This document shows, in pieces, positions 52,386 to 62,140 of a stretch of 64,000 bases of DNA. The notes beneath the pieces were generated by a model, which worked only from the letters and a program-made list of their open reading frames with translations, made no database searches and was not told where the DNA came from. The position numbers were made by a program, and so were the translations under genes. The stretch's first letter is position 1. Each line of letters starts with the position of its first letter. The stretch is from Flagellimonas ochracea (GTDB lineage: Bacteria; Bacteroidota; Bacteroidia; Flavobacteriales; Flavobacteriaceae), in the NCBI RefSeq assembly GCF_009903685.1, contig NZ_JAAABI010000004.1:1-64000 (forward strand), in the 5' to 3' direction.

Positions 52386-52892
52386 TTATTTTCGTTGTAA
52401 AATCAATGCAGATAATAAGGAAATGATAAAACCAATAACGAAAACCGTCATCGCCATGAGCGTAAAGGACATAAGTGGGTTCGCAAACATTTTGCGTTGT
52501 GCTTCCAACTCGGCCAATTTGATTTCCAGCTGATCTGCTGTAACAGTACTGCGCAACTTTTCTGCAGCATTCTCGTAATAATCGGCCATAAAATCCGGGT
52601 TAAGCACTTCGGTATATATAACATCTAGTATCCCGAAGGCCAATGCGGTAATCAAACTGATGAGAACACCGATCACAAGCGCCTTTTTAAAGGTAACCTT
52701 TCCCTGGTTTTGCTCATCTCTGAAATATTTTATTCCAAAAAACACAAAAGACAGGGAGATGACCATGGCAAGATAACCGAATACTTCTTGTAAGGCATAG
52801 GAAAAATCAGTTAATAAAAACCAGCTTATTAAGAAAAGCAAACAAATGGAAATTGCTCCGTAGAGACCGAACTTTAAAACAGTTTTTTTCAT
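52386..52892 (-). CDS. DUF4199 membrane protein
   Basis: From the ATG at 52892 (an upstream TTG adds nine residues) the 168-residue protein has four membrane segments, two before and one after the loop EVLNPDFMADYYENAAEKLRSTVTADQLEIKLAEL near residue 105, as in DUF4199. The C-terminal pair of helices ends in SLLSALILQRK. It is upstream of DUF1801. Role unknown. Confidence 0.9.
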   Translation of the reverse strand: MKKTVLKFGLYGAISICLLFLISWFLLTDFSYALQEVFGYLAMVISLSFVFFGIKYFRDEQNQGKVTFKKALVIGVLISLITALAFGILDVIYTEVLNPDFMADYYENAAEKLRSTVTADQLEIKLAELEAQRKMFANPLMSFTLMAMTVFVIGFIISLLSALILQRK

Positions 52893-52991
52893 TTTTATTG
52901 GTTTAATTGATTTTTCCAAAATTAGGTTGAAGTAGAGCTAATGGCCTCATACTAAAGTACCAAAAGCATGGGACTTCAGTCGGGAAAAGGG

Positions 52992-53408
52992 TCAATAGGC
53001 CAAAATTTGAAGCTCTTTTGCTATCTGCAAGGCTTGGGTCCGTCGTTTGGCATTCAACTTTATAAGAAGATTTGATACATGTGTCTTCACGGTACTTTCC
53101 GACACAAATAGGATTTCTGCAATTTCTTGGTTGGATAGCCCTTTGCTTATTTGGACCAACACCTCATATTCTCTTTTACTGATGCCCAACTCCTCTATTT
53201 TTTTATAATCTACTTGATTTGGATTGTCTACCTCTTTTTTAGTTGTTTTGGCCTTTAAGTATGCCCCAATGAAAAAGAAAGTAATGGCGATTATGGCAAT
53301 AATGATTTCTATGGAAATGTCACCGGACATGTAGGTGTATTTGCTCAATTGAAACAAAACGAGCAGGGCAACAATCAGTACGGAAAATACAAAGATGGTT
53401 TTCTTCAC
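52992..53408 (-). CDS. Membrane-anchored LuxR-type transcriptional regulator
   Basis: A GTG start at 53408 gives 138 residues: two hydrophobic helices (5-22 and 33-50), a short linker, then a LuxR HTH domain with LGISKREYEVLVQISKGLSNQEIAEILFVSESTVKTHVSNLLIKLNAKRRTQALQIAKEL (written in two overlapping parts in the literature as the GerE fold). There is no receiver domain. It lies 99 bases upstream of DUF4199, so a regulator-membrane-protein unit is likely. Confidence 0.92.
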   Translation of the reverse strand: MKKTIFVFSVLIVALLVLFQLSKYTYMSGDISIEIIIAIIAITFFFIGAYLKAKTTKKEVDNPNQVDYKKIEELGISKREYEVLVQISKGLSNQEIAEILFVSESTVKTHVSNLLIKLNAKRRTQALQIAKELQILAY

Positions 53409-53417
53409 CCGGACAAG

Positions 53418-54350
53418 TTAACAAAATCTTTCCTTGATTTTGTCAACGATGGTCTGGGCCAACTTTTCTTTACTTTCGCTACTCCAACCGGCCACATGGG
53501 GTGTCAGCAAAACGTTTTTGGCCTTCCGCAAATATTTGAAAGCCTTGGGTTTTTTGGAGAACATGTTCTCAAAGGAGGTCTTCTCATATTCCAACACGTC
53601 CAGTGCCGCACCCAACACTTTTTTGGACTTCAGGCCGGTCACCATATCCTTTGTGACCACACATGAGCCTCGAGCGGTATTGATCAACCAAAAAGGCTTG
53701 TGGAACCCATTAATGAATTCGGAATTGACCATACCTGTTGTCAATCCTGTTTGGGGTACATGAAGGCTGACCACATCGGATTTTTGTTGAAATTCCATTA
53801 TGCCCACCTGGCGGGCGTTTTCGTCACCCACACCTCCGATAATGTCGTAGCAGATTACTTCAACATCAAAACCTTGGAGTTTTTCAGCGAAAGCCTTGCC
53901 CATATTTCCATAGCCGATAATGCCGACCGTTTTTCCATTTAGCTCCATTCCCCGGTTTCCTTCCCGGTCCCATTTTCCTTTTTTTACTTCGCGATTTGCC
54001 TTGCACATATTATTCATGATGGACAAAAGCATTCCCAAAGTATGCTCTCCAACGGCATTTCGATTGCCCTCTGGTGCTGAAGCCAAAAAAATATCCTTTT
54101 GCTTGGCATAACGGACATCTATATTTTCCATGCCGGCCCCGACCCGTCCGATAAATTTTAGATTGGTAGCCTTGTCCAAGAATTGTTGGTCCAAGGGAAA
54201 CCGACTTCGTAGGATGACACCATCGTATAAGTGTATTTTTTTTTCTATTGATTCTTTGGTGGATTTGTAATCTTCATGATTTTCAAAACCCAACTTGGAG
54301 AGTTCTTCTATGAGTAAAGGATGGTTGGTATCTAAATGGAGGACTTTCAT
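53418..54350 (-). CDS. D-isomer specific 2-hydroxyacid dehydrogenase
   Basis: The 310-residue enzyme has the Rossmann motif KTVGIIGYGNMGKAFAEKL near residue 144, the RVGAGMENIDVRYAKQ substrate-site Arg near 89, and the C-terminal active site with TARGSCV and LLTPHVAGWSSES (catalytic His near 285). It belongs with phosphoglycerate-dehydrogenase-like proteins without regulatory domain. The substrate is unknown. It lies 18 bases downstream of the cupin gene and may be co-transcribed with it and mgtE. Confidence 0.9.
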   Translation of the reverse strand: MKVLHLDTNHPLLIEELSKLGFENHEDYKSTKESIEKKIHLYDGVILRSRFPLDQQFLDKATNLKFIGRVGAGMENIDVRYAKQKDIFLASAPEGNRNAVGEHTLGMLLSIMNNMCKANREVKKGKWDREGNRGMELNGKTVGIIGYGNMGKAFAEKLQGFDVEVICYDIIGGVGDENARQVGIMEFQQKSDVVSLHVPQTGLTTGMVNSEFINGFHKPFWLINTARGSCVVTKDMVTGLKSKKVLGAALDVLEYEKTSFENMFSKKPKAFKYLRKAKNVLLTPHVAGWSSESKEKLAQTIVDKIKERFC

Positions 54351-54368
54351 GGGCTAAATTTATACATC

Positions 54369-54734
54369 CTAAATCTTGGGATAGTTGGTCTGTGTTTTTT
54401 CATGTTTCACACTACCCGTGTGTGCAGTGGTCAATTTTTCAAAGAGCAGTACGTGGACTTCCTCACCATCTTTGGTCATGGGATTGTGTTCCACTCCCTT
54501 GGGCACAACGATGATTTCTCCCTCCTTTACTATTTCTGTCCGGTCACGAAACTGCATATAAAGTGTTCCTTTGATTACCTGAAAAAGTTCATCTTCATCT
54601 TCGTGGGCATGCCATACAAACTCACCCTGTAGTTTGGCCAAAAGCACTTGCATATCATCCACTACTGCGATTTGATGGGGATGCCATTGCTTGGTGAACT
54701 CGGCATGTTTTTGTTTTAAATTGATGGGTTTCAT
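54369..54734 (-). CDS. Small cupin protein
   Basis: The 121-residue protein has a single cupin barrel with WHAHEDEDELFQVIKG near residue 42 (two His and a Glu of the metal site) and VVPKGVEHNPM near 76 (third His). The role could be enzymatic or sensing. It lies 8 bases from the mgtE stop codon, in the same orientation. Confidence 0.9.
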   Translation of the reverse strand: MKPINLKQKHAEFTKQWHPHQIAVVDDMQVLLAKLQGEFVWHAHEDEDELFQVIKGTLYMQFRDRTEIVKEGEIIVVPKGVEHNPMTKDGEEVHVLLFEKLTTAHTGSVKHEKTQTNYPKI

Positions 54735-54742
54735 GTGTGAGA

Positions 54743-56095
54743 TTATATGCCCAAGATTAGTTTAGCAATCCAAAAGTAGATGAGGATTCCAAAAATATCA
54801 TTACTTGTGGTGATGAATGGTCCTGTGGCTATTGCGGGGTCAATGTTCCGTTGATGTAGAAACAAGGGAATAAAGGTGCCTATTAATCCGGCCACCACGA
54901 TGACCACTACCAAGGATAGGGAAATGGCCAGAGCGGTATCAAAAGTGCCTTTCCAAACCCATGTGAAAGCCAATAACAAAACAGCAAGTATCAATCCATT
55001 CAAAAGGGCCAACAACATCTCTTTTATCAGCCGGTTACTGACGCTTCCTTTTAGATCGTCGTTGGCCAGACCTTGGACAATAATCGCACTTGATTGTACG
55101 CCGACATTACCTGCCATGGCAGCAATTAACGGTGTAAAGTAAAAAAGTACGGCATGTTTTGAAATCATTTCCTCAAAACCACCCATAATGGCTGCTGCGC
55201 CCAGACCACCGAAAAGCCCAAGAATCAGCCAAGGCAAACGCGCCCTGGTAAGTTCCCAAATGCTATCATCTGCTTCAACACCTTGTGAAATACCGGCGGC
55301 CAACTGATAATCCTTATCTGCTTCTTCTCGGATGACATCAACAATGTCATCAATGGTAATTCTACCGACAAGTCTCCCAATTTCATCTACTACGGGAATG
55401 GCTTCCAAGTCGTACTTGGACATGATCTTGGCGACCTCTTCTGCTTTTTCATTGACATTTACGGAATCCACTTTTGGAATATACACATCCTTGACATGTG
55501 TTTTGGTGGATGTGGTCAACAAATCCTTTAAGGACAGGCGACCTTTAAGCTTATCCTCGTCATCTACCACGTAAATGGAATGAACACGGGTAACATTTTC
55601 AGCTTGGGCCCGCATTTCCTTTACGCAGGTAAGTACATTCCAATTTTCGTTTACCTTCACTAATTCTTTTGCCATAAGACCACCCGCCGAATCCTCATCG
55701 TATCGCAAGAGGTCCACAATATCCTTGGCATGTTCCTTATCTTCAATTTCGGAAATAACTTCTTGGACAATCTCTTTGGGAAGTTCATTGATGATGTCGG
55801 CCGCATCATCGGTGTCCAATTCCTCCAGCTCCCCAGCAATCTCCTTGGCGGTAAGATTGTTCAATACAGCCTCTCGGGTGTCCTCATGCATTTCGGCTAG
55901 GATATCCGATGTTTTTTCACTGTCCAACAGTCTGATGACATAAGTGGCTTCCTCCACTTCTAACTCACTGGCAATCTCGGCGATGTCGGCATAGTGGAAC
56001 TCCTGCATCATCAACCGGAGGTCAGTGTTCCTTTTCTCCTCGATCAGTTGCTGAATTTCTGAGATGAGCTCTTCTGTGAGTTTAAACGGGGTCAT
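54743..56095 (-). CDS. mgtE: Magnesium transporter MgtE
   Basis: The 450-residue channel has the N-terminal alpha-solenoid domain ([33 protein letters not shown], residues 6-40), two CBS domains (about 130-255), a connecting helix and five membrane helices (from about 275) with [20 protein letters not shown] near 327 and [19 protein letters not shown] at the end. It mediates Mg2+ uptake, gated by cytosolic Mg2+ on the CBS and N domains. It overlaps rsmA by 14 bases. Confidence 0.96.
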   Translation of the reverse strand: MTPFKLTEELISEIQQLIEEKRNTDLRLMMQEFHYADIAEIASELEVEEATYVIRLLDSEKTSDILAEMHEDTREAVLNNLTAKEIAGELEELDTDDAADIINELPKEIVQEVISEIEDKEHAKDIVDLLRYDEDSAGGLMAKELVKVNENWNVLTCVKEMRAQAENVTRVHSIYVVDDEDKLKGRLSLKDLLTTSTKTHVKDVYIPKVDSVNVNEKAEEVAKIMSKYDLEAIPVVDEIGRLVGRITIDDIVDVIREEADKDYQLAAGISQGVEADDSIWELTRARLPWLILGLFGGLGAAAIMGGFEEMISKHAVLFYFTPLIAAMAGNVGVQSSAIIVQGLANDDLKGSVSNRLIKEMLLALLNGLILAVLLLAFTWVWKGTFDTALAISLSLVVVIVVAGLIGTFIPLFLHQRNIDPAIATGPFITTSNDIFGILIYFWIAKLILGI

Positions 56096-56948
56096 TGGCT
56101 ATCTTCTGGGTCAATGTTATAAAATCGGCTACATGCAGCTGTTCTGGGCGTTGGTCAAATATAGTATCTTCTTTTAGATTATTGGAAAGATTGAAGGGTT
56201 TAAGGCTATTGCGAAGTGTCTTTCTTCTTTGGTTGAACGCAGTCTTCACCACCTTGAAAAACAGTTGTTCATCACATGGGAGCTGCAGATTTTGTTTTCG
56301 GATCAACCGCAATACTCCAGAATGTACTTTTGGGGGAGGGTCAAAAACATCTGGCGGTACGGTGAACAAATATTCTGCTTCGTAAAATGCCTGTACCAGT
56401 ACAGACATAATACCATAGGTTTTGCTTCCAGGTCCGGCACAAATGCGCAAAGCCACTTCTTTTTGGAACATCCCTGAAAACTCGGGTATCTGTTGTCGCA
56501 TTTCCAACATTTTAAAAACAATTTGGCTGGATATATTGTAGGGAAAATTTCCGGTTATCGCGAACTGTTCATCCCCGTAAAGCTGTTTTAGGTCAAACGA
56601 AAGAAAATCAGCTTCTATCACTTTTAGGCGGTTGTTCTTGGCTAAAACTTCGGGATGCTCCAAGCCAAAACTATGGTTTAGGTATATGATGGATTCCTTG
56701 TCAAGGTCCATGGCGGCCAAATCCATATTTCGAAGCAGCAAATATTTGGTGAGCACCCCCATACCCGGCCCAATTTCCAAAACGTGTGTATATCCTTCGA
56801 GAGAGAGCGTATCCGCAATTTTTTGCGCTACTTGTTCATCTTTCAAGAAGTGTTGCCCAAGATGTTTTTTGGCCTTTACCTGATGCTGGCCTTTCTTTTG
56901 ATATGAAGGTTGCCTATTGGGATGGTTCTTGTGATGTTTTTTGGGCAC
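56082..56948 (-). CDS. rsmA: 16S rRNA (adenine(1518/1519)-N6)-dimethyltransferase
   Basis: RsmA (KsgA) dimethylates two adjacent adenines in helix 45 of 16S rRNA. The GTG start at 56948 gives a short basic N-terminal extension ([19 protein letters not shown]) before [20 protein letters not shown]. The SAM-binding motif is [16 protein letters not shown] near residue 58 and the catalytic NFPY is in [17 protein letters not shown] near 132. It is followed by mgtE, whose start lies in its last codons. Confidence 0.96.
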   Translation of the reverse strand: MPKKHHKNHPNRQPSYQKKGQHQVKAKKHLGQHFLKDEQVAQKIADTLSLEGYTHVLEIGPGMGVLTKYLLLRNMDLAAMDLDKESIIYLNHSFGLEHPEVLAKNNRLKVIEADFLSFDLKQLYGDEQFAITGNFPYNISSQIVFKMLEMRQQIPEFSGMFQKEVALRICAGPGSKTYGIMSVLVQAFYEAEYLFTVPPDVFDPPPKVHSGVLRLIRKQNLQLPCDEQLFFKVVKTAFNQRRKTLRNSLKPFNLSNNLKEDTIFDQRPEQLHVADFITLTQKIANDPV

Positions 56949-56966
56949 GGGAAGTTTTTTCGCAAG

Positions 56967-57275
56967 TTACTTGGAATTTTCTAGATACACCCAAGCCTCT
57001 TTTCCCGATTCGAGCTTGAATTTTTCTCGTTTGTAGGCAGAAGTTTCGTAGATATCGGCTTTTTCTAAATCGAGCAGTTCTGTTTCGTATACTTTGCCGA
57101 CAACTTTGTCTTCTGAGTTTTCGGTTCTGATTACCAAAGGATAGCGGCCATAAATGACATTTTCCATTTTTTTAAAACCCAAAAGACAATCTTTATATCC
57201 GTGAAGTATCCGTCCGAACACATATTCCTGTACTTGCAAATCCTGGAGGGTCCCATAGGTAAAAAGATACTCCAA
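56967..57275 (-). CDS. Gamma-glutamylcyclotransferase-like protein
   Basis: The 102-residue protein has the AIG2/GGCT signature YLFTYGTLQDLQVQEYVFG at the N-terminus, a GRYPLVIRT strand and the ADIYETSAYKREKF segment with the family's conserved Glu and Tyr. It may cleave gamma-glutamyl peptides, but small bacterial members are mostly untested. It lies 4 bases after the DUF4286 gene and 18 bases before rsmA. Confidence 0.9.
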   Translation of the reverse strand: MEYLFTYGTLQDLQVQEYVFGRILHGYKDCLLGFKKMENVIYGRYPLVIRTENSEDKVVGKVYETELLDLEKADIYETSAYKREKFKLESGKEAWVYLENSK

Positions 57276-57279
57276 AGCG

Positions 57280-57597
57280 CTATGGGATCTGTTGACTGAT
57301 TACTTCCAGCTCTGTCCTAAAAGCCACAAATTTGTTGGGAAACATTTTCTGTGCCTCGGTACGTAGCCGGTCAGCATCTTCGTGATAATAGGCATCCAGT
57401 GTTTTTCTGTCCTTGGTTGTATATTGTACGGAGTAGGTGACCCCACCTTGGTCTTCCTCTACCAAAACTTTGGTCATTTTGGCATGCGAAAACTTTCCTG
57501 TTGACAGCATATCCGGAACGTGCTTGTCCCGCATCCAGGCAAGCCATTCGTCATGAACGCTTTCGTCTATGTTTATGGTGACATTATATATCAGCAT
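57280..57597 (-). CDS. DUF4286 family protein
   Basis: The 105-residue protein fits the DUF4286 pattern: MLIYNVTINIDESVHDEWLAWMRDKHVPDMLSTGKF and YSVQYTTKDRKTLDAYYHEDADRLRTEAQKMFPNKFVAFRT. The fold is a ferredoxin-like dimeric alpha-beta barrel; no function is known. It is the first gene of the unit that includes GGCT, rsmA and mgtE, 35 bases after the TPR gene. Confidence 0.9.
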   Translation of the reverse strand: MLIYNVTINIDESVHDEWLAWMRDKHVPDMLSTGKFSHAKMTKVLVEEDQGGVTYSVQYTTKDRKTLDAYYHEDADRLRTEAQKMFPNKFVAFRTELEVISQQIP

Positions 57598-57632
57598 TCC
57601 ACCTGATGTTTAGGGGACTAAATGTAGGGAAA

Positions 57633-59420
57633 TTAATTAATGGCATCTCCACGGAGTCTTCTAAAATTCTTTCGGGCCTTGGGAAAGTAATAACTGTCCT
57701 GATAGGACATGATTATGCTTTCATAATGCTCCTTGGCCTTCTCTGGTTGGTCTAAAAAGTTGCTGTACAATTCACCCAGTGCGAAATGGGCGTCATCGGC
57801 GAGTATGTCCTGACCATAAAATTCCACAATCTTTTTATAGTTAAACTCCGCACGTTCGTATTTTTTTTGGCTTTCCAAAAGTTGCCCCTGTTTTAGCAGG
57901 GCCTCATCCTCAATTTTTTCACCCTTATGGTTCTCCAAGATGTCCTCAAGAATTTCAATGGCATCGTTGGTCTTGTTTTGATACGCCAATAGGTCGGCCC
58001 TTGCATACTTTTTTAAGGCCGTTTGGGTAGAGTCCTCCAAGGAATTATCAGAAATGGTAAGGCTCAATTGCATGGCATCGTTGGCGATAAGCTGGGATGT
58101 GGAACCCCGAAGGACCTTCAACTGGGTCAAGGCCCAATCGAAATCACCCTTGTAAAAACTGGTCTGGGCAACTTTAAAGCGGGCCTCTTGACCGAGCACA
58201 TCATTTTTCAGTTTTTTCTGTACTTGTGTAAAATGAATCAGCGCAGCATTGAATTTCTGGCCATAGACCAAGATGTCGCCCAATGCAAGTTTTATATAGG
58301 CTTCTGTCATCCGTCCCATGGGAAGATTCAAACTTTTCTTGAGCATGTCGATGGCGGGCTCTGGCCTTTCTCTTTTAAAAGTAAGAAAGTTGGCATAGGC
58401 AACTTGGAGCTGTAAAGTGTTGCTTTGATAACCATATATAGAAATAAGGCCTTCAAACTTTTTTTCTATAGCATCCAATTTCTTTTCAGTTGCGTCGACT
58501 AGCTCTATATCGATAAGGTGAAGCTGTGCATTAAGTTTTGTTCTAGGCTCCGAGGCATTTTCCACGATGAAATCGAAAATAGGGACTGCTTCTTTATAAT
58601 CTTTGTCCTCAAGGACTATTTGTCCTAAATTTTCCATACGATCTAAAGACCCGTCTTTGCGTCGCTTAAAAATTGCTTTCTCCTGCGCAAAAGCACCGCT
58701 ATACTGTTTTTGTTGGACAAAAAGCCAGCTTAAAAGCTCATTCCACAGGATATCGGGTTTTTTTTGGGCATTTTTGAGGAGTACTTTTCGCAATAAGATG
58801 TTGTTTTCATTCGAGGGGTCTTCAGATATGAAATCGTCCATACTTCTAAGTACGTTGGAGCGTGAGGTCCTTCCTTCCCAGATAAGATTCAAGTAGGACT
58901 GGTACATTTTTTCAATATCGCCTTGCTCACCATAAATGCGTGCCAGTTGATAATCATAATTCAGGTCTGGCTTAAGCCTCATTGCCTTTATGTAGGAACT
59001 TTTGGCCTCTTCCAAAAGCGCATATTTTTGAAAGCGGTACCCGATGCTATAACCAAAATTTGGATTTTCATCAATCTTTTGGATGGCTCTATCGTAATAA
59101 TAGGTAGCTTTTTCAGGTTGATTTTGGAGCGTGTAGTTGTATCCAAGTTCGATAAAGAACGTGGGAAATGCGTAGCTGTCCTCAATCTTTTTTAAAAGAA
59201 ACTCTTGTGCGTCTCCATATCGTTCAAGTTGTTGGTAACAAGCAACCAAACCTTCGGCATAATCTGTCCTCCTAGGGTTCCTTTCCACCAATTTTTCATA
59301 AAAAACAGCGGCCTTTTCATAGTCTCCGTCATTAAAATATTGTTTGGCCAAAAAGTCTTCCTGCGCAAGGGAAAATGATTGAAATGCAAAGAACAATATA
59401 AGAAATAAAAGGTATCGCAA
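57633..59420 (-). CDS. Long periplasmic TPR protein
   Basis: The 595-residue protein has a signal peptide (residues 1-19, ...FQSFSLAQ) and at least twelve TPR-like helical pairs, for example YEKAAVFYEKLVERNPRRTDYAEGLVACYQQL near residue 34, ATYYYDRAIQKIDENPNFGYS and KAKEHYESIIMSYQDSYYFPKARKNF at the end. It is probably a scaffold for envelope assembly. It is preceded by serS and followed by the DUF4286 unit on the same strand. Confidence 0.92.
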   Translation of the reverse strand: MRYLLFLILFFAFQSFSLAQEDFLAKQYFNDGDYEKAAVFYEKLVERNPRRTDYAEGLVACYQQLERYGDAQEFLLKKIEDSYAFPTFFIELGYNYTLQNQPEKATYYYDRAIQKIDENPNFGYSIGYRFQKYALLEEAKSSYIKAMRLKPDLNYDYQLARIYGEQGDIEKMYQSYLNLIWEGRTSRSNVLRSMDDFISEDPSNENNILLRKVLLKNAQKKPDILWNELLSWLFVQQKQYSGAFAQEKAIFKRRKDGSLDRMENLGQIVLEDKDYKEAVPIFDFIVENASEPRTKLNAQLHLIDIELVDATEKKLDAIEKKFEGLISIYGYQSNTLQLQVAYANFLTFKRERPEPAIDMLKKSLNLPMGRMTEAYIKLALGDILVYGQKFNAALIHFTQVQKKLKNDVLGQEARFKVAQTSFYKGDFDWALTQLKVLRGSTSQLIANDAMQLSLTISDNSLEDSTQTALKKYARADLLAYQNKTNDAIEILEDILENHKGEKIEDEALLKQGQLLESQKKYERAEFNYKKIVEFYGQDILADDAHFALGELYSNFLDQPEKAKEHYESIIMSYQDSYYFPKARKNFRRLRGDAIN

Positions 59421-59500
59421 TAGCTTGTTTTATTTCAAATATAACGTAGAAAAGTGCGGGATTCTGTTAATTGAATCCAAAATTGATTTTTGAGAATATC

Positions 59501-60772
59501 CTAATCAATAAGGTCGAAACCACAATACGGTATCAAAACCTCCGGAATTTTTATGCCTTTGTCCGTTTGACCGTTTTCCAAAATTCCAGCGAGTACCCTG
59601 GGTAGGGCCAAGGCACTTCCGTTTAGTGTGTGGGCCAATTGCGTTTTTCCATCGCTATTTTTAAAACGAAGTTTTAAACGATTGGCCTGAAAGGTTTCAA
59701 AATTGGATACCGAACTTATTTCCAACCAACGGTCTTGAGCGGTAGAGAAAACCTCAAAATCATAGGTCAGGGCAGCGGTGAAGCCCAAATCGCCGCCGCA
59801 CAAACGAAGAATGCGATAAGGTAATTTCAACTCACCGAGTATTTTTTTCACATGTTGCACCATGTCGTCCAAGGCATCATAGGAATGGTTTGGATGTTCA
59901 ATCCGTACAATTTCCACTTTATCAAACTGATGCAATCGGTTAAGTCCTCGGACATGTGCACCGTAGCTTCCTGCTTCTCTTCTAAAACAAGGGGTATAGC
60001 CTGTATATTTAATGGGAAAATCACTTTCGGACAGCATTTCATCACGGTGTAAATTGGTGATGGGCACTTCTGCAGTTGGAATAAGATACAGGTTATCGGC
60101 CTGAACATGGTACATTTGCCCCTCTTTATCAGGTAATTGTCCGGTTCCATACCCCGAAGCTTCATTCACCATAAGCGGCAGTTGTACTTCGGTATACCCC
60201 GCTTCGGTATTTTTATCAAGAAAATAAGCAATTAAAGCCCGTTGCAACCGGGCTCCTTTTCCTTTGTAGACGGGAAATCCGGCACCGGTTACCTTAACAC
60301 CTAGCTCAAAATCGATGATATCGTATTTTTTTGCCAATTCCCAATGGGGTAGCGCATCGTCTGCCAGCTTCGGGATTTGTCCTGCGTTGAAAATCTCTTC
60401 ATTGTCTTCCTCCGAGTTGCCGGCAGGCACCGATTCATGGGGTATGTTGGGAACAAGATATAATTGTTCCTGCAAGGCCACGGCTGATTCGTTCAGATGC
60501 TCACCCAACTGCTTTGTGGTTTCCTTAAGGGCGGAAGTTTTTTCTTTTAGTTGGTTGGCCTCTGATGCCTTCCCAGACTTGAAGAGCATTCCAATTTCTT
60601 TGGAAAGCTTGTTGGACTCTGCCAAGGTATTGTCCAACTGCGCTTGAATGGAACGACGTTGTTGGTCCAGTTCAAGAATTTTTGCAATTATGGGAGCAGC
60701 ATCCAAATTGCGTTTTTTTAATGCGACCACTATTTTTTCGTGGTCCTCCCTTAAGGTCTGTAATTGAAGCAT
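59501..60772 (-). CDS. serS: Seryl-tRNA synthetase
   Basis: The 423-residue class II enzyme charges tRNA-Ser. Residues 1-105 form the coiled-coil tRNA arm (LQTLREDHEKIVVALKKRN...), then the catalytic domain with motif 2 PCFRREAGSYGAHVRGLNRLHQFDKVE near residue 257 and motif 3 LNGSALALPRVLAGILENGQ near 386. The length is normal. Its promoter is at 60790-60820. It is upstream of the TPR gene. Confidence 0.97.
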   Translation of the reverse strand: MLQLQTLREDHEKIVVALKKRNLDAAPIIAKILELDQQRRSIQAQLDNTLAESNKLSKEIGMLFKSGKASEANQLKEKTSALKETTKQLGEHLNESAVALQEQLYLVPNIPHESVPAGNSEEDNEEIFNAGQIPKLADDALPHWELAKKYDIIDFELGVKVTGAGFPVYKGKGARLQRALIAYFLDKNTEAGYTEVQLPLMVNEASGYGTGQLPDKEGQMYHVQADNLYLIPTAEVPITNLHRDEMLSESDFPIKYTGYTPCFRREAGSYGAHVRGLNRLHQFDKVEIVRIEHPNHSYDALDDMVQHVKKILGELKLPYRILRLCGGDLGFTAALTYDFEVFSTAQDRWLEISSVSNFETFQANRLKLRFKNSDGKTQLAHTLNGSALALPRVLAGILENGQTDKGIKIPEVLIPYCGFDLID

Positions 60773-60789
60773 GGCCTAATATTGAGCCG

Positions 60790-60820
60790 CAAATTTAAAT
60801 CAATCTTGGTAGTTGCCCAA
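60790..60820 (-). promoter_or_regulatory. serS promoter
   Basis: On the minus strand TTG (60820-60818), a 20-base spacer and TAAATTTG (60797-60790) match the Bacteroidota promoter. The ATG is 18 bases past the -7 box. Confidence 0.65.
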
Positions 60821-60823
60821 CAT

Positions 60824-62140
60824 TTATTGGTTTTGCGAGGGGCAGATCCACTCATTGTGTGAAAAATGTTTCCAAGGAACGCTCGCAAGGTCTACTTCAG
60901 GGTCTATAAATTCGTAGTATTTGCCATCATTTATTTTGACTCGACTACGGACAAATACCTGCACATCCATTCCCTTTTCGGTATATTCCTTTTTCAGTCG
61001 TTGGGCAAATTGCCAGGTGAAATCGGGGTAGCTTGCAACTCTATTCTTTTGTTTGTTAGTGAGATAATCATCCAGCTTAATATATTTAACCTCATTATTC
61101 TCCTTGTTTACAACTTTAAATTGAATGGTACCCTGTCTGCCACGGAGCATCATCCGCCAACTTAATCTATGCCCTTCTTCCGTCCAAAGCACATTGTCTT
61201 GAAATGTGTGGTGTCTCAGGGGTAGCAATAGCTGAACAAAAAAATAGATGCCTAGAATGCCTACAATCACATTACGGTTTTTGGGTACTTCCAGTACTTT
61301 GGTGATAGTGATGTTCTTTGTTTTGAGAAAGATGTTACGAATGGTTTGAGGCTCAAAGAAGAAAACAGTAAAGGCGAGTGAGAGATAAGGAAAAATACCA
61401 ATTCTAAACACATAGCTGTTGAATAGGTGAAAGAAAATGGAAAATGCAAAAGCAATTTTTCGTGTGCGTTTCCAAAGCAGGGCCGGCACCACCAATAAAT
61501 CAAATAGAATACCAAAAACCGCCACTGCCACATGAACCCATTTCTGTTGTAACAGTTCGCCAACCAGGAAATAATCCTTTTTTGGCCGCATTAGAACGTC
61601 TATAAAACTAAAATCGAGCCAATCGGCATAAAGCTTGGCCACTGATGCGTAGGAGTACACGATGAACAATTGCAAGATGATGGTCCATCGAATCCAATTG
61701 GGCATGGTGTGGGACTTCAGGTTCGGATTGAGTTTAGCATCTAATGAGGCATCCCTATTGGCGGGAAAAAATGCCATGATAAATGCCAATAACATCAACA
61801 GATAATAGTGATTGTTGTAGGACGTTTTTTGCATGAGGTACACCCCTGTCCACATAAACGCAAAAGCAAAAGCACTTAAACGATATTTATAACCAACCAT
61901 GATGAGCAATCCCAGGGTACCCATAATGGCAAAATAGAAGTACATACCGTTTCCTGGTAACGGCTGAAGCCATTCAAACCCGATAAAAGAGAAGGTGAAC
62001 TTAGGCTCTACAAGGGTTTTGCGTACCCATCCAGTGATGATAGCCCCATAGCATTCGGCGCTGACTAAAAATCCGTAGCAAATTCGAAACACCACCAATT
62101 GGGCGTTGTCTATTCTTCTAAAAAGAAAACGGTCAAGCAT
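60824..62140 (-). CDS. HTTM domain protein (vitamin K gamma-carboxylase-like)
   Basis: The 438-residue protein has eight or so membrane helices over residues 12-300 in the HTTM arrangement (FRICYGFLVSAECYG, FYFAIMGTLGLLIMVGYKYRLSAF, YYLLMLLAFIMAFFPANRDASLD, SYASVAKLYADWLDFSF) and a C-terminal soluble segment of about 130 residues. HTTM proteins are related to eukaryotic vitamin K-dependent carboxylase, but bacterial homologues lack a proven reaction. The ATG directly follows the ribF stop (TAGATG). Confidence 0.9.
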   Translation of the reverse strand: MLDRFLFRRIDNAQLVVFRICYGFLVSAECYGAIITGWVRKTLVEPKFTFSFIGFEWLQPLPGNGMYFYFAIMGTLGLLIMVGYKYRLSAFAFAFMWTGVYLMQKTSYNNHYYLLMLLAFIMAFFPANRDASLDAKLNPNLKSHTMPNWIRWTIILQLFIVYSYASVAKLYADWLDFSFIDVLMRPKKDYFLVGELLQQKWVHVAVAVFGILFDLLVVPALLWKRTRKIAFAFSIFFHLFNSYVFRIGIFPYLSLAFTVFFFEPQTIRNIFLKTKNITITKVLEVPKNRNVIVGILGIYFFVQLLLPLRHHTFQDNVLWTEEGHRLSWRMMLRGRQGTIQFKVVNKENNEVKYIKLDDYLTNKQKNRVASYPDFTWQFAQRLKKEYTEKGMDVQVFVRSRVKINDGKYYEFIDPEVDLASVPWKHFSHNEWICPSQNQ

